Part shown: one piece after another, positions 1-6,031 of the stretch
How positions within the stretch are numbered: position 1 is the first letter of the stretch
How the letters are laid out: every line of letters begins with the position of its first letter
DNA from: CAYSAA01 sp964428905
GTDB taxonomy: Bacteria; Atribacterota; Phoenicimicrobiia; Phoenicimicrobiales; Stramentimicrobiaceae
Reading direction: 5' to 3'
Assembly (NCBI GenBank): GCA_964428905.1
Contig: CAYSAA010000055.1
Span: forward strand, 1 to 11,779
Length of the DNA: 11,779 nucleotides
Notes under the pieces: model-generated
Told to the model about the DNA's origin: nothing
The model's database searches: none
What the model saw: only the letters and a program-made list of their open reading frames with translations
Made by a program: the position numbers and the translations under genes

Positions 1-39
1 AAGGTCTTGTTTTAGATTGCGGTTAGGTTTTATTTCCAT
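1..39 (-). CDS. N-terminal 13 codons of an unidentified gene, running off the left edge
   Basis: Read on the minus strand, an ATG at 39-37 opens a frame that stays open to the window edge (begins MEIKPNRNLK). The ATG lies inside the last codons of the preceding small gene, so the two frames overlap by 10 bases (30-39), a layout typical of translational coupling. It has no separate SD beyond what lies within the upstream gene. Too little is visible to name a function, and the start is inferred only from the overlap. Confidence 0.35.
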   Translation of the reverse strand, partial: MEIKPNRNLKQDL

Positions 40-188
40 AACAATCTACCAAGATGTTTACTCAATTTTTTGCCTACAATTTTATTTTTTGCCCGGCGGG
101 CGATTTTTTTGGGGTCACCGCTGGCAACTTTGCTGATATCATTGGCTGCTCGGGCTAATTTGTAGATCATACTAACGAGTTTAGGCAT
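30..188 (-). CDS. Small basic conserved-type hypothetical protein, 52 aa
   Basis: An ATG at 188 is preceded by a strong SD, GGGAGG, at about 197-202 (minus strand), followed by 52 codons and TAA. The product begins MPKLVSMIYKLARAANDI and continues with a strongly basic segment rich in K and R (about residues 29-46: KKIARRAKNK, GKK) before ending in LLWK. It has no signal peptide and no cysteines. The N-terminal third could form an amphipathic helix, and the overall charge suggests nucleic acid or membrane-surface binding, which is inference. It resembles short uncharacterised proteins I associate with Clostridia-like genomes and their phages, but I cannot name the family. The stop overlaps the start of the next gene, so the two are probably co-transcribed. 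Confidence 0.7.
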   Translation of the reverse strand: MPKLVSMIYKLARAANDISKVASGDPKKIARRAKNKIVGKKLSKHLGRLLWK

Positions 189-196
189 TTTATTTT

Positions 197-202
197 CCTC
201 CC
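197..202 (-). promoter_or_regulatory. Ribosome binding site of the 52-aa gene
   Basis: Minus-strand GGGAGG lies 8 bases before the ATG at 188. It is a near-perfect SD and is the main reason for accepting this very short frame as a gene. Confidence 0.65.
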
Positions 203-284
203 TTCCTGCTTGGGTAACAATGCGGGTTAGATGGTTTATTGTTTTTTGTTTTTGGTTTTTAGACTAATACACTAATAAGAATTC

Positions 285-360
285 AAGTATAAGTGTATGA
301 GATTGCCGCGTAAGCTAAAGCTTACTCGCAATGACAGAAACAGTATGCCGTATAGTGTAT
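285..360 (+). repeat. Repeat module A, copy 1 (ATTGC...GCAAT hairpin)
   Basis: TGAGATTGC (298-306) and TCGCAATGAC (326-335) form an interrupted inverted repeat. Inside it a second perfect palindrome is seen, GTAAGC-TAAA-GCTTAC (310-325). The flanks ATTCAAGTATAAGTGTA on the left and CAGTATGCCGTATAGTGTATAAC on the right recur around other copies near 1411, 4333, 8202, 10648 and 10726. It is noncoding, and an open frame running through it is a by-product of the repeat. Confidence 0.75.
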
Positions 361-364
361 AACT

Positions 365-484
365 TTCACCCCCACCTTAGTCCTCCCCCCCTCAAGGGGA
401 GGAGACAAAAGAAGAGTTAATCCTGGCCTCAAGGGGGAGGAAACACGAAAATAGTTAATTCTCACCGTCAAGGGGGAGGAAAGG
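365..484 (+). repeat. Repeat module F, copy 1 (CCTCAAGGGGGAGGAAA element)
   Basis: The module starts with TTCACCCCCACCTTAGTCC and a perfect 8-bp hairpin, TCCTCCCC (381-388) with GGGGAGGA (396-403). CTCAAGGGGGAGG-like cores then recur at 391, 428 and about 467, spaced 37-40 bases, with TTAAT in the spacers. It directly follows module A, as it also does at 1464 and 8293. I see no protein gene here. Confidence 0.7.
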
Positions 485-542
485 ATCCCGGGATTCGCAA
501 TGGCGGAAGAAGTAGTTAGTAACAACGATAAGAGTGAGATTT

Positions 543-594
543 TCTGCTAACTGAAAATATAGCTTGCCAAATTTGCACTCGATACTAGATACTA
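543..594 (+). repeat. Repeat module D, copy 1
   Basis: The stretch CTGAAAATATAGCTTGCC followed by AAATTTGCACTCGATAC and AGATAC matches, with few changes, the sequence at about 4469-4516 (CTGAAACTATAGCCCGCT, AAATTTGGACTCGATAC). Here it lies just downstream of the toxin gene. Function unknown. Confidence 0.55.
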
Positions 595-610
595 TATGCT
601 GTTTTATATT

Positions 611-883
611 TTATGGTCTTTTTAGTGTTCGTTCATGTTTGCCTATATTGCGGAGTAGAATAGAATCTGACTGATGGTATTGCCATGTCATTCGAATATC
701 CCGATTTATTCTGCATTCGAATATATTTGCAGTTCCTTGGATTTTTTTAATACGTAAAGAAGGATGGAATGGTGCAGTTGGATTTTGTAAAAACAGGTCT
801 ATCTGTTTTTGAAATGTCTGTTGTTCTTCTTTTGTTAATTTCTGAAAACTTCTTTTAAAGCGTTGGGTTATCTGGATTTTCAT
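611..883 (-). CDS. RelE/ParE-superfamily toxin (YafQ-like mRNA interferase type), 90 aa
   Basis: This is probably the toxin of a type II toxin-antitoxin pair. RelE-fold toxins of this kind usually cleave mRNA on the ribosome; that activity is family knowledge and not visible here. The length is typical. The N-terminal helix pair (FKRSFQKLTKEEQQTFQKQI, residues 9-28) is followed by the signature FHPSLRIKKIQG (39-50), the strand region FECRINRDIRMTW (55-67) with basic residues R58, R61 and R64, and a C-terminal strand LLRNIGKHER (76-85) with His83 where such toxins carry a conserved basic or His residue. The ATG lies in an ATGA overlap with the antitoxin stop, so translation is likely coupled. 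It lacks a separate strong SD. DNA-gyrase-directed ParE activity is a possible alternative. The gene appears intact. Confidence 0.85.
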   Translation of the reverse strand: MKIQITQRFKRSFQKLTKEEQQTFQKQIDLFLQNPTAPFHPSLRIKKIQGTANIFECRINRDIRMTWQYHQSDSILLRNIGKHERTLKRP

Positions 884-1158
884 TTATTTTTTAAATCTTT
901 CATTAATTCATCAGCATTATTAAAAGTTTTTACTCTGCCTTTTTTGATATCTTCTTCAGCTTCCCTCTCCTCTTTTTGCCAATCCTTACTCCAGAACCAG
1001 GTTTGGCTTTTATCAATAATAACCACCGGTTTTAATACTATTTCGTCATCTCGAAGTTCAATAGATATAGTATCTCCCTTTTTTAAATCCAATTTATCCA
1101 TGATATTTTTGGGAATGGTAATTTGAGAATTGTCTCTGATTTTGGTCATTTTATCCAT
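880..1158 (-). CDS. AbrB/MazE/SpoVT-type antitoxin, 92 aa
   Basis: This is the first gene of the toxin-antitoxin operon. Residues about 5-45 form a classic swapped-hairpin AbrB DNA-binding domain: IRDNSQITIPKNIMDKLDLKKGD, then a strand ending EIVLKPV. The C-terminal part (about 53-92) is charged and helical, rich in E and K with TWFWSKDWQKEEREAEEDI, as expected for a toxin-neutralising tail; family members use this tail to wrap the toxin. The start is chosen at 1158 because AAGGTGA stands a few bases upstream; an in-frame ATG three codons later is less well placed. The stop TGA overlaps the toxin ATG by 4 bases. The protein should bind its own promoter, where an AT-rich palindrome overlaps the -10 box. 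Confidence 0.88.
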   Translation of the reverse strand: MDKMTKIRDNSQITIPKNIMDKLDLKKGDTISIELRDDEIVLKPVVIIDKSQTWFWSKDWQKEEREAEEDIKKGRVKTFNNADELMKDLKNK

Positions 1159-1203
1159 TTATATCACCTTTATGATATTAATAATTTATTATTCTATTAA
1201 TAT

Positions 1204-1231
1204 ATTATAATAATATTTTATTATTTTACAA
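1204..1231 (-). promoter_or_regulatory. Candidate sigma-70-type promoter of the toxin-antitoxin operon
   Basis: On the minus strand TTGTAA (1231-1226) and a perfect TATAAT (1209-1204) are separated by 16 bases, about 45 bases upstream of the antitoxin start. The -10 sits inside an AT-only near-palindrome (TATTATAATA, 1203-1212, is perfectly symmetrical), a plausible autoregulatory operator for the AbrB-type antitoxin. The region is so AT-rich that chance matches are a real risk. Confidence 0.5.
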
Positions 1232-1271
1232 GAAAATGTTTACCGTTTACAGTTTTCAGTAAAAATGTAAA

Positions 1272-1337
1272 TCTATCAGTCACCCAGTCTACTAGTCGGC
1301 CAGTCTGCCGGTCAAATACTGTATTGCGTATTGAGCC
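1272..1337 (+). repeat. Repeat module C, copy 1
   Basis: The stretch contains short direct motifs CAGTC, AGTCGG, CAGTC, CGGTC in a roughly 8-12-base rhythm, followed by GGTCAAATACTGTATTGCG and TATTGAG. The same order occurs at 8084-8142 (GTCGGTCACCCGGCC, CGGTCAAATATTGTATTGC, ATATTGAATAC). Confidence 0.6.
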
Positions 1338-1342
1338 TTAAT

Positions 1343-1386
1343 TTAGTCGATAGTCGTTGGTCGTTAGTATTTAGTAAAAATACAAT
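1343..1386 (+). repeat. Repeat module B, copy 1
   Basis: TAGTCGATAGTCGTTGGTCG followed by TTAGTATTTAGTAAAAATACA recurs at about 4268 (degenerate), 8034 and 10662. It precedes module A here, at 4333 and at 10726; at 8034-8202 modules C and E lie between. Noncoding. Confidence 0.65.
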
Positions 1387-1394
1387 ATAAAGCT

Positions 1395-1462
1395 GTTTGG
1401 GTTTAAATTTATGAGATTGCTTCAATTTGTTCGCAATGACAGAAAAGTATATTGTATAAACT
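1395..1462 (+). repeat. Repeat module A, copy 2
   Basis: TGAGATTGC (1412-1420) and TTCGCAATGACAGAAA (1430-1445) form the inverted pair, with the usual GTATATTGTATAAACTTCACC tail leading directly into module F. Confidence 0.7.
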
Positions 1463-1463
1463 T

Positions 1464-1590
1464 CACCCTCACCTTAGTCCTCCCCCCTCAAGGGGAGGAA
1501 ACGAGATGGATCAATCCTCGCCTCATGATTGAGGAAATAATAGAGAAGTCTATCCTTTCCTCAAGGGGGAGGAAACAAGATGAGGTAGTG
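1464..1590 (+). repeat. Repeat module F, copy 2
   Basis: It begins CACCCTCACCTTAGTCC with the same perfect 8-bp hairpin as copy 1 (TCCTCCCC 1478-1485, GGGGAGGA 1492-1499). CCTCA...GAGGAAA cores at about 1486, 1521 and 1559 again fall 35-38 bases apart. Its right end lies inside the open frame of the AlbA_2-like pseudogene and supplies that frame's last residues and stop codon. Confidence 0.7.
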
Positions 1591-2125
1591 TTCCCTTTTT
1601 TATTTGTCTCTCATTCAAATCCAATGCTATGAGTTTTTCCCGGGTGTAGATATTTTTTCTAATGTAAAGGGAAAATCCATTAAATTCTTCTTTGAATTCA
1701 GGTCCGGGTAGATTTGTTTCTTTTAATGATTGAATCATTCTTCCAATGCCTGATCCATATTCCTCAACAAGTCCAACAAGGTAAAATATGTGAACAATCA
1801 ATGGATTACATGCCACAGAGGGATGGGCGGCCTTTAGCGGATTTTTACCAAAAAGAATAATTGAAGCATTAGTCAATTTGTTCTTGTTGATAAGCTTTAA
1901 TTTTTCCAAGATATTTTTAATATTTTCTTTTTCATCAGCCACACTTAATCTTCCACTTTGTACTGCCATTTTAATAAATTTCTTTACAGTATCTATGTCT
2001 ATTTCATCTATATCAAAATCACCAGTAAGCGCATCCCAGTTTGCTCCTTTTATAAAAGTCGGGAGAATAAAAAGTGGAGTTAAAATTGCAGGTACCAGTA
2101 GGAACTTCTTTTTAACTATGATAGT
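1550..2125 (-). pseudogene. Remnant of an AlbA_2/RecG-like ATP-binding transcriptional regulator, internally deleted and truncated at both ends
   Basis: The minus-strand frame is open from about 2125 to a TAG at 1550, but its first ATG is at 1969. Upstream of that ATG the frame still reads family-like sequence (GANWDAL, DIDTVKKFIKMAVQSGR). Intact relatives have an N-terminal AlbA_2 (Schlafen-type) domain, a LTNAA.LLFGK segment, an ATPase-like middle, an HPS..RNPLIA...GSGI.RM region and a C-terminal winged helix. Here LTNASIILFGKNP is followed within five residues by HPSVACNPLIVHIFYLVG and EEYGSGIGRMIQ, so roughly a hundred residues of the middle are missing. After LNERQIKK, where the winged helix should start, the frame passes into repeat module F and ends. 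No AlbA_2 domain is visible upstream. I regard it as nonfunctional. Confidence 0.8.
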
Positions 2126-2136
2126 CTATTTTAGTT

Positions 2137-4083
2137 CTATTTATTCATTTTGATTTTACCTTTTTCCCAGAAATACCTCACTACTCTGTCAACTAATTTT
2201 TTCCCTTTTTGTGTTACCCAAAATTGTTTGATGGATCGAATCCATAAGTTTGGAAAGATTACTTCTTCTTGTGTATCAATTGCCCCAAACCATTTTAAAT
2301 ACCTTAGTATAATACTTTGTACATCATGGGTTAAATATTTAGTAATTTCATCAAGTTCTTTTTGTCCCCTGGAAGGTTCAGTATATATATCTTTTGTTAA
2401 AGCAGCAGGTGTTTTCTTCTCATTGGGTTTTAATTGATAGAAGTATTCCCATATACCAATAATATTTTTTTGATATTCCTGGGCATTAAACGTAGTATAC
2501 TCTGTCGCTTGTAGTTTAACCCAATTTACTTTTTCCATCCAGTCCAACAGGAGCTTAAGAATATTTTCACCATAGCTATTTTGAGTAAATTTTTTAAAAT
2601 GTTGCATATTAATCTGTACATACCCACGCTTGTCTGTATAAATTAATCTTTCCGCACGAGATAACAGGTGAATAAAGTGAATGTATTTCTTTCTTGTTTC
2701 TTTACCTGTTTCTTCTTCTTTATCTATAAAGGTAAAACTGTCTTTTACCGGGTTAATAAAATTCTTTTCGATTCTCTTAAGGTGCTTGAAAGGAATCCAG
2801 CGATTCTTTGGAGTTACTTTTATACGATTTTCCTGGAAATAACGAACAAAGGTTTCTACATCTCTGACTAGAGGTGAATCTTCCTCTTTAATATCATTGA
2901 GATTTAAGGGGTCCTGAGAATCTAAATCTATAGGGTTAATGTTAAATGAAACTGGGAAATCCTTCCTGGGGCTATTTATTTTTTCTCTCTCTTCTTCCAT
3001 TACCTGAAAGGGTGTTTTTCCATCAAGCTCTTCTTGTGCTTCATGAAGCCATTTTCGTTGTAATTCCTTAATCGCTTTTTCTATTTCATTTTTATTGGAA
3101 AACTTTGTAATATCCATATTTTTTTCCATATAATTCATGAAATCGTCCAAAAGTTCCTTTTCCAAAGGTCCCATGGTTTCTTTGTTTATTTCTTCCGGTG
3201 ATTTTCCCTGAAATTCATCCCGTGGAGCATGATTCCAGAATTCATAGAAAAGCTGCTGAAATGTAGCAAAATCTTCTTGAGAAGAAATGTGCATCATTTT
3301 AGCTAATTCCTTAATTAATGGTACCGGGTCTTTAATGCGATTAATCTTTTTTCTTAAACTTTTAATAGAAGGTGCCTTTTTACCCAGACGTTTCTTTAGA
3401 TATTTTTTTAATTCCTTCTCTATATCATCAATCGTCTTCTGTTCAGCATGTTCTGGAAGAGGATCTTGTTTGCTTTTCTGATTAAGTTGTTTTTCAATCA
3501 TTAATGGATCTGCTTCCTGGGCAATCTCAGCAGGCAAGTCTTTCAAGGCTTTTTTTGCACTGTAGGAAGGAATTTCTGGAAGAAATAAGTTAACAACAGA
3601 TAAAGCATAGTCTGATTCGTATGGTAAAATTCTGCCGATAAAATAATCATTTTTTTTCAATTGATATGTAGCTTCATTTTCTCTCACTTTATATTGCTTT
3701 CCCGTAGAAAGGTCTTTCGCAATAAAATAAAATCCTGGTACAACTTCGCTAACTACAAAACTGCTATAGATGTGGTGCTTAAATCCTCGAAGAATCATCT
3801 GTTCTTTCTGTCTATACTCAGGAAGCATCCTTTCTAAAAAAACTTCCAGGGGTTTCTTCTGATAGTGTTTTGAAGTGTAGGAATAAATAAAGTAATCATC
3901 AAACCTCAGATTTGCCATTGCTTGATCATCCAAAGTTTGGTAGATCTTTTCAGGTGTTTTTGTTAGGAAACGCTCTCTTTCTCTAAGCATTTCTAAAAAA
4001 AGATGAGGGTCTGATTCACAAAAAGCTATTATATCATGGGTAAATTCATTTATTCTGGTAGCTGAGCCCTTCCAATCAGGCAT
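2137..4083 (-). CDS. Uncharacterised 648-aa protein with duplicated W...GK[ST]P motif and winged-helix-like C-terminus
   Basis: I do not recognise a named family. The ATG at 4083 has AAAGGTG upstream (4096-4102 on minus), and the frame is long and undisturbed, so the gene looks functional. Visible parts: an N-terminal helical region (1-100); a beta-rich patch (about 105-165: DLSTGKQYKVRE, LKKNDYFIGRILPYE) like a small barrel; a charged, probably coiled segment (215-262, EKELKKYLKKRLGKK); and two related motifs, FWNHAPRDEFQGKSPEEI (282-299) and WLHEAQEELDGKTPFQVM (345-362). The latter recalls the W..tP...l.GkTP stretch seen in some SEC-C-associated or DUF2384-type proteins; that similarity is weak. 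Residues 407-520 form another helical domain (VRYFQENRIKVTPKNRWIPF, IHLLSRAERLIY). The end (590-648, FWVTQKGKKLVDRVV) looks like a winged helix. No signal peptide or membrane segment. Likely cytosolic; function unknown. Confidence 0.8.
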   Translation of the reverse strand: MPDWKGSATRINEFTHDIIAFCESDPHLFLEMLRERERFLTKTPEKIYQTLDDQAMANLRFDDYFIYSYTSKHYQKKPLEVFLERMLPEYRQKEQMILRGFKHHIYSSFVVSEVVPGFYFIAKDLSTGKQYKVRENEATYQLKKNDYFIGRILPYESDYALSVVNLFLPEIPSYSAKKALKDLPAEIAQEADPLMIEKQLNQKSKQDPLPEHAEQKTIDDIEKELKKYLKKRLGKKAPSIKSLRKKINRIKDPVPLIKELAKMMHISSQEDFATFQQLFYEFWNHAPRDEFQGKSPEEINKETMGPLEKELLDDFMNYMEKNMDITKFSNKNEIEKAIKELQRKWLHEAQEELDGKTPFQVMEEEREKINSPRKDFPVSFNINPIDLDSQDPLNLNDIKEEDSPLVRDVETFVRYFQENRIKVTPKNRWIPFKHLKRIEKNFINPVKDSFTFIDKEEETGKETRKKYIHFIHLLSRAERLIYTDKRGYVQINMQHFKKFTQNSYGENILKLLLDWMEKVNWVKLQATEYTTFNAQEYQKNIIGIWEYFYQLKPNEKKTPAALTKDIYTEPSRGQKELDEITKYLTHDVQSIILRYLKWFGAIDTQEEVIFPNLWIRSIKQFWVTQKGKKLVDRVVRYFWEKGKIKMNK

Positions 4084-4560
4084 AATTGCTGCACCTTTCT
4101 TTTTGTAAGGGTTTAGTCACAATTAAATGGATTTCTCAAAAGATATTGAATACCTTTGATAAGTAATGTAGTTTTATTTTATCATTCATTCTCTATTAGT
4201 CAACAGTTTTGGCTTAACAACCAGAAATACTAGAAATACTGATGGTGTAATTGGGTGGATTGCTAAATTAGTTATTAGTCATTGGTATTTAATAGCTAGT
4301 TTAAATACATAAAATCTTTTTGGTATAATTGTATGAGATTGCTTTGTTGCTTCACTCCGAGCAATGACGAAATCGTATATATTATTCCGTATAACGTTAG
4401 ATACAGTAATTAGTAATCAGTGACGAGTGATAAGCAATATAATTTGCCGATTAATGAAAACATATTTATTTGCTGAAACTATAGCCCGCTAAATTTGGAC
4501 TCGATACAAGATACTTGTGCTCTAACAATATCTAAAAACATATTAGTTAATTATCGATAA
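4084..4560. other. Gene-free stretch made largely of repeats
   Basis: Between the divergent 648-aa gene and the TRAP operon I find no coding frame with an SD. About 4200-4520 is a mosaic of modules B, A, E and D in that order. The first 110 bases (4084-4195) should hold the promoter of the minus-strand gene, but no convincing -35/-10 pair stands out. Confidence 0.6.
4268..4516 (+). repeat. Composite repeat: modules B, A, E and D
   Basis: A degenerate B copy (4268-4312, ATTGGTATTTAATAGCTAG, AAATACATAAAATC) is followed by module A (TGAGATTGC 4334-4342 with GCAATGAC 4361-4368). Module E comes next (4404-4442, AGATACAGTAATTAGTAATC, GTGACGAGTGATAAGC), then module D (4469-4516, CTGAAACTATAGCCC, CTCGATACAAGATAC). 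Each part matches other gaps in this window. Confidence 0.65.
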
Positions 4561-4617
4561 CAGTAAACTTTAATTGCAATGGACTCTTTTTTTATGATAG
4601 AATATTATTGTATGTAT

Positions 4618-4655
4618 TTGACAAAATACACTATTGGAATTATTCAAAGTATAAT
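4618..4655 (+). promoter_or_regulatory. Candidate promoter of the TRAP-TAXI operon
   Basis: A perfect -35 box TTGACA (4618-4623) is followed after 17 bases by TATTCA (4641-4646), a poor -10. A perfect TATAAT lies at 4650-4655 but is too far from the -35 box. Either way the leader would be about 220 bases long. No rival promoter is better, but the match is partial. Confidence 0.35.
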
Positions 4656-4865
4656 TGTAGTAGCCTATCACAATAAGTATACCCCATCATTTATAATAAT
4701 ATCATCTTAGCTTTAGGAGATCCTTTTCTTTTTTTTATTCTATTTATGTCAATATTTCAGAACAAGTAGAATTCAGGTCAGCAAACTAAGAATTAGATCA
4801 GGATAGGAGGTGGGAGGTTATATTTAAAAATAAAAATATGATTTTTTTAAATTATTGTTGAAATA

Positions 4866-4870
4866 GGAGG
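4866..4870 (+). promoter_or_regulatory. Strong ribosome binding site of the TAXI receptor gene
   Basis: TAGGAGG ends 8 bases before the ATG at 4879. It is a consensus SD and fixes the start, in keeping with a receptor needed in high amount. Confidence 0.75.
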
Positions 4871-4878
4871 GAAACAAA

Positions 4879-5922
4879 ATGAATAAAGGTAAATTTTATA
4901 AATTGATAATATTGGCAATATTAATAACATCCATTTGTCTTGCATGTTCAATAAGTAGTTTTGCCCAGGTAAAAGAGTTTAAATGGGGAACTTCATCAAC
5001 AGGTTCCTCTGGCCATAGAGCCCTGGTAGCTTTGACAACAGTATTGGATAAAGAAATGGAAGGATATAATTTCACAGTACTTCCTACTCCCGGAGCCGTA
5101 CATACTGTAAAGCAATATGCAATGGAAGAAATGGATGGAATGTATGGTGCAGATGTTGCATTTTTTGAACTGGCAGGTGACAGAGACCGATTTGAAGGTT
5201 TTAGTGATTATATTGTAAGACAACCTGTACAATCCTTCTGGGGATACACATTAGAAGTTGGCCTGGCCATTCATGCGAGAGATATTGATAAATTCAAAGA
5301 ATGGCGAGATCTGGCCGGCGAACCAACCTTTACCGGGCCTGCAGGTTGGGATGTCAGGGCTGCCCTGGAAAGACCTTTGGAAATTCTTAATGTGGGGCAT
5401 GAGTATGTAGAAATAGATACAGGCATGGTGGGTAGCGCATTGAGTGCCAATCATATTTCGGCAATTAATGCTTATACTTCAGGAGAAGGCTCCTCTGTAC
5501 CTCCCTGGATTATGGAAGCCGAACTGGCAACGGATATTGCTATTTTGAATCCCAGTGAAGAAGAAATTGCAATATTAAGTGAATCTGGTATTGATGTTGT
5601 TGAAGTTCCAGTCGAAGCCTTTGAAACAGATGTCCATGTAGAGAAAGTCATTAGAGTGCCTTTCTTTTATGGATTCCATACAGGCCCGGAAGTTATGCCT
5701 GAAGAAGATGTCTATAAAATGTTAAAAATCATTGAAGAAAAAGCAGATGAATTAGTAAGCCAGGATCCTATTTATGAGCAAATTAGAGAGAATATGGTAG
5801 ATATACAGTTAAGGGGTGTCAAAGCCACAATAGACTTTGTACCCGTACACCCGGGGTTAGCCAAATATTTAGAAGAAAATGGTGTATGGGATTCAGCATG
5901 GGATGATCGAATAGCGCAATAA
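4879..5922 (+). CDS. TRAP transporter solute receptor, TAXI family
   Basis: This is the extracytoplasmic receptor of a tripartite ATP-independent (TRAP) importer. Such receptors capture an organic acid or amino acid and pass it to a sodium- or proton-driven permease; the ligand here is unknown. The 347-residue length is normal for TAXI proteins. Residues 1-29 form a signal peptide: a basic start (MNKGKFYK), a hydrophobic core, and a likely signal peptidase I site after SSFA29. The mature start KEFKWGTSSTGSSGHRA (32-48) matches the TAXI first strand and Gly/Ser-rich ligand loop, and FTGPAGWDVRAALE (about 150-163) fits the second conserved region. A Cys at 23 lacks a proper lipobox, so I do not call it a lipoprotein. 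A fused permease follows after a 109-base gap holding an attenuator-like hairpin. The other conserved regions cannot be checked residue by residue without an alignment. Confidence 0.88.
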   Translation: MNKGKFYKLIILAILITSICLACSISSFAQVKEFKWGTSSTGSSGHRALVALTTVLDKEMEGYNFTVLPTPGAVHTVKQYAMEEMDGMYGADVAFFELAGDRDRFEGFSDYIVRQPVQSFWGYTLEVGLAIHARDIDKFKEWRDLAGEPTFTGPAGWDVRAALERPLEILNVGHEYVEIDTGMVGSALSANHISAINAYTSGEGSSVPPWIMEAELATDIAILNPSEEEIAILSESGIDVVEVPVEAFETDVHVEKVIRVPFFYGFHTGPEVMPEEDVYKMLKIIEEKADELVSQDPIYEQIRENMVDIQLRGVKATIDFVPVHPGLAKYLEENGVWDSAWDDRIAQ

Positions 5923-5947
5923 CATTATGTAAAAAATGAATACGATT

Positions 5948-5975
5948 AGGGGAAGGATATATTTCTTCCCCTTTT
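5948..5975 (+). terminator. Terminator or attenuator hairpin between receptor and permease genes
   Basis: AGGGGAAG (5948-5955) pairs perfectly with CTTCCCCT (5965-5972), extendable by a G-U and an A-U pair to a 10-bp stem with a 5-base loop, and the stem runs into TTTT. It starts 26 bases after the receptor stop. As the permease continues in the same direction only about 60 bases on, partial read-through would yield more receptor than permease. Confidence 0.65.
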
Positions 5976-6031
5976 AAAATTAATATGTGTTAATTTTTTT
6001 GTTAAGAAATCGAAAAAGAGGTTTAACAATA

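Noticed and set aside
365..484. CRISPR-like array in module F, since cores recur every 37-40 bases
   Set aside because: The cores are degenerate, spacers share TTAAT-type sequence and are not unique, only three or four units occur, and the same element recurs at two other loci. No cas gene is present.
322..525. Minus-strand open frame across modules A and F
   Set aside because: It is encoded wholly by repeats, has no good SD and yields a low-complexity product of the kind repeat elements often give by chance.
863..1126. Plus-strand open frame opposite the antitoxin gene
   Set aside because: It is an antisense shadow of the AbrB-type antitoxin, with no SD and a hydrophobic composition caused by the reverse reading.
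4713..4740. Terminator-like AGGAGATCCT with T-run
   Set aside because: The stem would be 4 bp with a 2-base loop, which cannot form a stable hairpin.
4838..4861. Seven-codon leader peptide (MIFLNYC) before the TAXI gene
   Set aside because: An SD-like GGAGGTGGGAGG lies too far upstream (about 20 bases), and the string is AT-rich enough to arise by chance.
4879..4950. Lipoprotein signal in the TAXI receptor (Cys23)
   Set aside because: The residues before Cys23 (I-C-L-A) do not fit a lipobox with Leu at -3, while an ordinary cleavage site after Ala29 fits well.
5987..6031. GTG start giving the permease 15 more N-terminal residues
   Set aside because: No SD precedes it. ATG 6032 has AGAGGT at a good distance, and the extra residues add nothing family-like.
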